From: Burkholderiaceae bacterium | GTDB lineage: Bacteria > Pseudomonadota > Gammaproteobacteria > Burkholderiales > Burkholderiaceae_C | Length of the DNA stretch: 48,794 bases | NCBI GenBank assembly: GCA_014879655.1 | Contig: JACSRS010000036.1 | Location: 1 to 48,794 of the forward strand | Direction: 5' to 3' | Part shown: positions 44,796-48,794 of the stretch, in pieces | Layout of the letters: each line of letters opens with the position of its first letter | Numbering within the stretch: position 1 is the stretch's first letter | Position numbers and translations under genes: made by a program | Notes under the pieces: model-generated | What the model saw: only the letters and a program-made list of their open reading frames with translations | What the model was told of the DNA's origin: nothing | Database searches by the model: none

Positions 44796-45470
44796 ATGAA
44801 TTCGGTGCATGACATGGGCGGCCTGCAGGCCTTCGGGCCGGTCTGCCCCGAGGCGGATGAGCCGGTCTTCCACGGCGACTGGGAGCGGCGTGCGCTGGCA
44901 CTGACGCTCGCGATGGGCGCCACCGGCCAGTGGAACATCGACCTGAGCCGCTCGGCGCGCGAATCGCTGCCGCCTGCGCAGTACCTCACCAGCAGCTACT
45001 ACCAGATCTGGCTGGCAGCGCTGGAGCAACTGATGCTGGCGCGCGGTCTGGTCAGCGCCGAAGAACTGCGCACCGGCCAGATGCAACAAGCGGGCGCTGC
45101 CGTGGCCCGCGTGCTGCACGCCGACGCCGTCGACGCCATGCTCGCCACCGGATCCCCCGCCGACCGGCCGGCCACCGGCCCGGCCCGCTTTGCCGTCGGC
45201 GAGCGGGTGCGCGCACAAAACCGGCACCCGTCCGGGCACACCCGGCTGCCGCGCTACGTACGCGGGCACTGCGGCGTGGTCACGCACGTCCACGGCGCGC
45301 ATCTGTTCCCTGACCGCCATGTCAGCCAGCCGCTGCCGCCTTTTGATCAGCGCCCCGAATGGCTCTACACCGTGGCCTTTGCCGGCGACGAACTGTGGGG
45401 CGCCGATGGCGACCCCCGTTCGGTGGTCAGCGTCGATGCCTGGGAGCCTTATCTGGAAAAGCTCGCCTGA
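44796..45470 (+). CDS. Nitrile hydratase beta subunit
   Basis: A 224-residue beta subunit with the family start MNSVHDMGGLQAFGPV and the C-terminal SH3-like domain containing HTRLPRYVRGHCGVV, whose arginines bond to the oxidised cysteines of the alpha subunit. It immediately follows the alpha gene. Cobalt-type enzymes are usually ordered beta-alpha, whereas this is alpha-beta, the order more common for iron types. Confidence 0.93.
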   Translation: MNSVHDMGGLQAFGPVCPEADEPVFHGDWERRALALTLAMGATGQWNIDLSRSARESLPPAQYLTSSYYQIWLAALEQLMLARGLVSAEELRTGQMQQAGAAVARVLHADAVDAMLATGSPADRPATGPARFAVGERVRAQNRHPSGHTRLPRYVRGHCGVVTHVHGAHLFPDRHVSQPLPPFDQRPEWLYTVAFAGDELWGADGDPRSVVSVDAWEPYLEKLA

Positions 45471-45489
45471 AGCCAGCGACCCGCCTGCC

Positions 45490-45933
45490 ATGACAACGTT
45501 CACCGACCACAAAGATTCCGCCGATCCCCGCCCGGCACCAGCGCTCGCCGATATTGCGCGCCTGTGCGGTGGCGACCTGCCGCTGCCAGCCTTCTTCGCC
45601 GGGAACGAAGCCGAGCCCGTCTTTGCCGCGCCTTGGCAGGCGCATGCCTTTGCAATGACGGTGCACCTGCACCAGCAGGGATTGTTCAGCTGGCCGCAAT
45701 GGGCGGCCGCGCTGTCGGCGCAGATCCGCAGCAGCGCCGGCGACGACGACCCTGACGACGGCAGCCGCTACTACACCCACTGGCTCAATGCGCTGGAACA
45801 ACTGGTGATCGAACGCCAGATCGGCTCGGCCGAGCAGATCCACGCGCTGGAACACGCCTGGGAAGATGCTGCCCGGCGCACGCCACACGGGCAGCCGATC
45901 GCGCTGGACCCGCCCGGATCAACTCATAATTGA
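45490..45933 (+). CDS. Nitrile hydratase accessory protein (activator)
   Basis: A 147-residue protein resembling the N-terminal half of nitrile hydratase beta subunits (FAMTVHLHQQGLFSWPQWAAALSAQI, then RYYTHWLNALEQLVIE). Such proteins (P14K/NhlE type) carry the alpha subunit for cobalt insertion and cysteine oxidation by subunit exchange. It is 19 bp after the beta gene, completing an alpha-beta-activator operon. The stop codon lies inside a copy of the dispersed repeat. Confidence 0.85.
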   Translation: MTTFTDHKDSADPRPAPALADIARLCGGDLPLPAFFAGNEAEPVFAAPWQAHAFAMTVHLHQQGLFSWPQWAAALSAQIRSSAGDDDPDDGSRYYTHWLNALEQLVIERQIGSAEQIHALEHAWEDAARRTPHGQPIALDPPGSTHN

Positions 45934-45993
45934 TAGCATCAGAAACCCATTTGACGCCGGGTTTTGCCAATTTTCGTTGGAAATTGACTGCTG
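45924..45993 (-). repeat. Dispersed AT-rich element, copy 8 (end of nitrile hydratase operon)
   Basis: Plus strand reads TAGC (45934-45937), 15 nt, GACGCCGG (45953-45960). It begins at the stop codon of the accessory gene. The core has one change (CCGGCGTC instead of CCAGCGTC). Confidence 0.75.
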
Positions 45994-45994
45994 A

Positions 45995-46014
45995 AAAGGG
46001 CACAGGGTCCCTTT
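45995..46014. terminator. Weak hairpin between nitrile hydratase operon and fur
   Basis: AAAGGG-8 nt-CCCTTT is a 6-bp stem in the convergent region. It may end transcripts of either strand, but no long T-run follows. Confidence 0.3.
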
Positions 46015-46074
46015 CCGAAACCGCTGCCCGAGGTTCCGCACAAGGGCGGGCCTTCCCGGTCCGACAATGGCGAT

Positions 46075-46515
46075 TCAGGTCGGGCGCGGCTGCGGGCGGC
46101 GCGGGCAATCCTTGCGCTGGCAATGGGCGTACAGACTCAGCGCGTGGTCGGCAATGACAAAACCCTTGGCCGTGGCCACCGCCTGCTGGCGCTTTTCGAT
46201 TTCGGCGTCGTAAAACTCCTCGACTTGGCCGCAGTCGAGGCAGACCAGATGGTCGTGGTGCTGGCCTTCGTTGAGCTCGTAGACCGCCTTGCCCGACTCG
46301 AAATGGCTGCGGCTCAGGATGCCGGCCTGCTCGAACTGGGTGAGAACGCGGTAGACCGTGGCCAGCCCGATATCGGACCGCTCTTCCAGCAGCACACGAA
46401 AAACGTCTTCGGCGGTCATGTGCCGCAGCGAGCCCTGCTGGAAGATTTCGAGAATCTTCAGCCGCGGCAGTGTCGCTTTCAGACCGGTGCTCTTGAGTTC
46501 GTCGATATTGGCCAT
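46075..46515 (-). CDS. fur: Ferric uptake regulator Fur
   Basis: Iron-responsive repressor of 146 residues. It has the winged-helix DNA-binding domain ([35 protein letters not shown]) and the dimerisation domain with metal motifs [22 protein letters not shown] and a C-terminal Cys pair in HCQRKDC. The start is ATG 46515 (MANIDELK); the open frame upstream is not conserved and enters bamE. fur is divergent from bamE, a standard Burkholderiales arrangement. Confidence 0.96.
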   Translation of the reverse strand: MANIDELKSTGLKATLPRLKILEIFQQGSLRHMTAEDVFRVLLEERSDIGLATVYRVLTQFEQAGILSRSHFESGKAVYELNEGQHHDHLVCLDCGQVEEFYDAEIEKRQQAVATAKGFVIADHALSLYAHCQRKDCPRRPQPRPT

Positions 46516-46601
46516 GGCGTGGTTTTTCGCGTCGGGTCGTCGGGCACCGCTGCCAGACCCAGCCGCTACAATGGACCGATCATATCGCCTGCCCACCGCC
46601 C

Positions 46602-47150
46602 ATGCCTGCCCGCCCTTCCCGTCGCGCCCGCCCGGTACTGACCGTTTTCGCGGCTGCACTGGCCGCCGCACTGGTGGCCGGTTGCAGCTGGGCCCCCAGC
46701 ATCACCAGCCTCACCAACCCCTACCGGGCCACGGTGGTGCAGGGCAACTTTGTCTCGCGCGAGCAGGCTGCTGCGCTCAAGCCCGGCATGAGCCGCCAGC
46801 AGGTTCGCGAAATTCTGGGCACCTCGCTGCTCTCGAGCATCTTTCACGAAAACCGCTGGGACTACGTGTTCACCTTCAAGGCCCGCAATGAACCGATGAA
46901 GGAATACCGGCTGACGGTGTACTTCCAGGGCGACAAGCTTGAACGTGTCGATGGCGAGCAAATGCCGACCGAGGCCGAGTTCGTTGCCCAGATCGACACC
47001 GGGAAAAGCGGCGGCAAGGTGCCGCTGCTGCAGGCCACGCCCGAAATGCTGGAAAAGACCGCCCCGTCTGCCCCCGCCGAGCCGGTCGATGCCACGCCTG
47101 AAACACCGGCGCGCACCAGCTACCCCCCGCTCGAATCACCAGCGCGCTGA
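46602..47150 (+). CDS. bamE: Outer membrane assembly lipoprotein BamE
   Basis: Small lipoprotein of the BAM complex that inserts beta-barrel proteins. The 182-residue protein has a lipobox LVAGC (Cys28) and the BamE domain ([19 protein letters not shown], then [10 protein letters not shown]). The C-terminal 50 residues are Pro/Ala/Thr-rich and longer than in E. coli, as is common in Burkholderiales. It is followed by dapB after 36 bp. Confidence 0.94.
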   Translation: MPARPSRRARPVLTVFAAALAAALVAGCSWAPSITSLTNPYRATVVQGNFVSREQAAALKPGMSRQQVREILGTSLLSSIFHENRWDYVFTFKARNEPMKEYRLTVYFQGDKLERVDGEQMPTEAEFVAQIDTGKSGGKVPLLQATPEMLEKTAPSAPAEPVDATPETPARTSYPPLESPAR

Positions 47151-47186
47151 TCCGCCACCGGCGGGCGCCATCTTGGGCTGCATCAC

Positions 47187-48002
47187 ATGACCTCCACTTC
47201 CCGCATCCGAATTGCCGTCGCAGGGGCCAGCGGCCGCATGGGCCACATGCTGATCGAGGCGATCCGCGCGACCGACGACTGCGTGCTGACGGGCGCGCTC
47301 GACATCACCTCCAGCCCGGCCATCGGCACCGATGCCACCGCGTTCCTCGGCCAGCCGAGCGGCGTGACCATCACCGCCGATCTCGCCGAAGGCCTGAAAG
47401 ACGCCGACGTGCTGATCGACTTCACCCGCCCCGAGGGCACGCTGGCGCACCTGCAGGCCTGTCGCGCTGGGGGCGTGCGGATGGTCATCGGCACCACCGG
47501 CTTCACCGATGGGCAAAAGGCCGCCATCCAGGCCGGCGCCGCCGATACGGCCATCGTGATGGCACCCAACATGAGCGTGGGCGTCAACGTCACGCTCAAG
47601 CTCCTGCAGATGGCGGCGCGCGCGCTGTCCAGCGGCTACGACATTGAAATCATCGAGGCGCACCATCGTCACAAGGTCGATGCGCCGTCGGGCACGGCGC
47701 TGAAGATGGGCGAGGTCATCGCCGAGGCGCTGGGGCGCGACCTGAAGGATTGCGCGGTCTATGCCCGGGAAGGCGTCACCGGCGAACGCGATCCGTCCAC
47801 CATCGGGTTTTCCGCGATCCGGGGCGGCGACATCGTCGGTGACCACACCGTGCTGTTTGCCGGCACCGGCGAGCGCATCGAGATCACGCACAAGTCCTCC
47901 AGTCGCGCCACCTACGCCCAGGGCAGCCTGCGGGCGGCACGCTTTCTGGCCGGCCGCAGCACCGGGCTGTTCGACATGGACGACGTGCTGGGACTGGCAT
48001 GA
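47187..48002 (+). CDS. dapB: 4-hydroxy-tetrahydrodipicolinate reductase
   Basis: Reduces 4-hydroxy-tetrahydrodipicolinate in the lysine/diaminopimelate pathway. The 271-residue protein has the NAD(P)-binding GASGRMG (10-16), [22 protein letters not shown] and the catalytic [15 protein letters not shown] (His-His and Lys). Its stop overlaps the exbB start by 4 bp. Confidence 0.96.
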   Translation: MTSTSRIRIAVAGASGRMGHMLIEAIRATDDCVLTGALDITSSPAIGTDATAFLGQPSGVTITADLAEGLKDADVLIDFTRPEGTLAHLQACRAGGVRMVIGTTGFTDGQKAAIQAGAADTAIVMAPNMSVGVNVTLKLLQMAARALSSGYDIEIIEAHHRHKVDAPSGTALKMGEVIAEALGRDLKDCAVYAREGVTGERDPSTIGFSAIRGGDIVGDHTVLFAGTGERIEITHKSSSRATYAQGSLRAARFLAGRSTGLFDMDDVLGLA

Positions 48003-48661
48003 GCCTGGTCGAAATGCTGGTGCAGGGCGACGCCGTCAGCCGGCTGGTGGCCGCGCTGCTGCTGCTGATGTCGGTGTCCAGCTGGGTCGTGATTCTCTGG
48101 AAACTCTGGCTGCTGCGCCGCGCCGGCTCGGACGTCACCCGCAGTGTTGCGGCGTTCTGGCAGTCGCCCGGCCTGGCCGACGCCCGCCAGCGCCTTCATG
48201 GCTTTGACCGCAGCCAACTGGTGCTGCCGCTGATCGAAGCAGCCCAGCCGCAGGCGCCGGGCACGCTGGCAGCCGCCGGCGAGCGGGGCCAGCAGCTGAC
48301 GCGGGTGCTGCGCGATGCGCTGCACCGGGTGTTGCACAGGCTGCAATATGGCCAGGTGCTGCTGGCCACCGTCGGTTCGACCGCGCCCTTCGTCGGCCTG
48401 CTGGGCACGGTCTGGGGCATCTACCACGCGCTCACCGGCATCGCCGCTGACGGCCAGATCAGCATCGACAAGGTGGCCGGGCCGGTCGGTGAGGCGCTGA
48501 TCATGACCGCTGCCGGGCTGGCCGTGGCGATCCCGGCGGTACTGGCCTACAACGTCTTCGGCCGCCAGATCGGCCGCATCGAAGCTGATCTGGAAGGCTT
48601 TGCACGCGATCTGCGCGAATTGTTGTCGCATCCCGGCGCCGCCACCGGGCCGGCAGCCTGA
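47999..48661 (+). CDS. exbB: MotA/TolQ/ExbB proton channel protein
   Basis: A 220-residue inner-membrane protein with three predicted helices (about 15-37, 121-143 and 162-184). It has the conserved [22 protein letters not shown] and [22 protein letters not shown] of the family. With the downstream ExbD-type protein it converts the proton gradient into force for TonB-dependent or Tol transport. Whether it is ExbB or TolQ cannot be settled from sequence alone; location after dapB and lack of tol genes favour ExbB. Confidence 0.88.
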   Translation: MSLVEMLVQGDAVSRLVAALLLLMSVSSWVVILWKLWLLRRAGSDVTRSVAAFWQSPGLADARQRLHGFDRSQLVLPLIEAAQPQAPGTLAAAGERGQQLTRVLRDALHRVLHRLQYGQVLLATVGSTAPFVGLLGTVWGIYHALTGIAADGQISIDKVAGPVGEALIMTAAGLAVAIPAVLAYNVFGRQIGRIEADLEGFARDLRELLSHPGAATGPAA

Positions 48662-48664
48662 GCC

Positions 48665-48794
48665 ATGGCATTCGGGCGGCTCGAACGCAGCAAGGGTGCC
48701 GAGCCCTTCAGCGACATCAACGTCACGCCGCTGGTCGACGTGATGCTGGTGCTGGTGGTGATCTTCATCATCACCGCGCCGCTGCTGGCCAGCT
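48665..48794 (+). CDS. exbD: ExbD/TolR-family protein (partial)
   Basis: The first 43 codons run off the right edge. It has the family start FSDINVTPLVDVMLVLVVIF, including the membrane Asp needed for proton flow. It begins 3 bp after the exbB stop, so the two form an operon. Confidence 0.88.
   Translation, partial: MAFGRLERSKGAEPFSDINVTPLVDVMLVLVVIFIITAPLLAS

Overview
The window is a high-GC, tightly packed stretch of a betaproteobacterial (Burkholderiales-type, probably Comamonadaceae-like) chromosome. The reasons are the gene orders yajC-secD-secF, fur/bamE-dapB-exbB-exbD and def-fmt-azlC-azlD, the Entner-Doudoroff block zwf-edd-eda, and the protein sequences themselves. No tRNA, rRNA, CRISPR array, insertion sequence or prophage gene was seen. 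Gene names rest on motifs and family knowledge read by eye; no database search was possible.

Layout. 1-1231: start of a lipoprotein gene (runs off the left edge) and pyrF. 1515-5594: zwf-edd-eda (glucose-6-phosphate to pyruvate plus glyceraldehyde-3-phosphate), with a HexR-like site in front. 5630-10305: minus-strand housekeeping genes (DUF2939, alpha/beta hydrolase, family-4 uracil-DNA glycosylase, rimI, tsaB, DMT exporter). 10377-14145: dacB, a SemiSWEET, an SGNH lipase lipoprotein and an OmpW-like porin, closed by a long bidirectional terminator. 14265-19900: an SGNH pseudo-hydrolase, a Sua5-type protein, purK-purE, a thioredoxin-TPR chaperone and purC. 19996-22732: fba and pyk, whose upstream regions share an exact 18-bp sequence. 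22838-30278: a six-gene minus-strand acyl-CoA operon, discussed below, with a divergent SCP2-merR pair and a 14-bp palindromic operator. 31397-35393: pgk, azlD, azlC, fmt, def. 35539-43969: LysM protein, dprA, DUF1631 protein, secF, secD, yajC. 44129-45933: cobalt-type nitrile hydratase (alpha, beta, accessory protein). 46075-48794: fur, bamE, dapB, exbB and the start of exbD.

Two things stand out. First, the operon at 22838-30278 has the gene order SDR, carboxyltransferase, acyl-CoA dehydrogenase, hydratase, biotin carboxylase, which matches atuBCDEF of acyclic terpene (citronellol/geraniol) catabolism better than the leucine liu operon. It ends in a BKACE (DUF849) gene. I propose that this enzyme cleaves the beta-keto acid produced by the pathway.

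Second, at least eight copies of an AT-rich element of about 60-75 bp with the invariant pattern CCRGCGTC-N15-GCTA are scattered through the window. Five lie in reading frame inside conserved genes (udg, the DMT exporter, purK, fmt, dprA), in both orientations. None of the listed genes or transposons explains this family.
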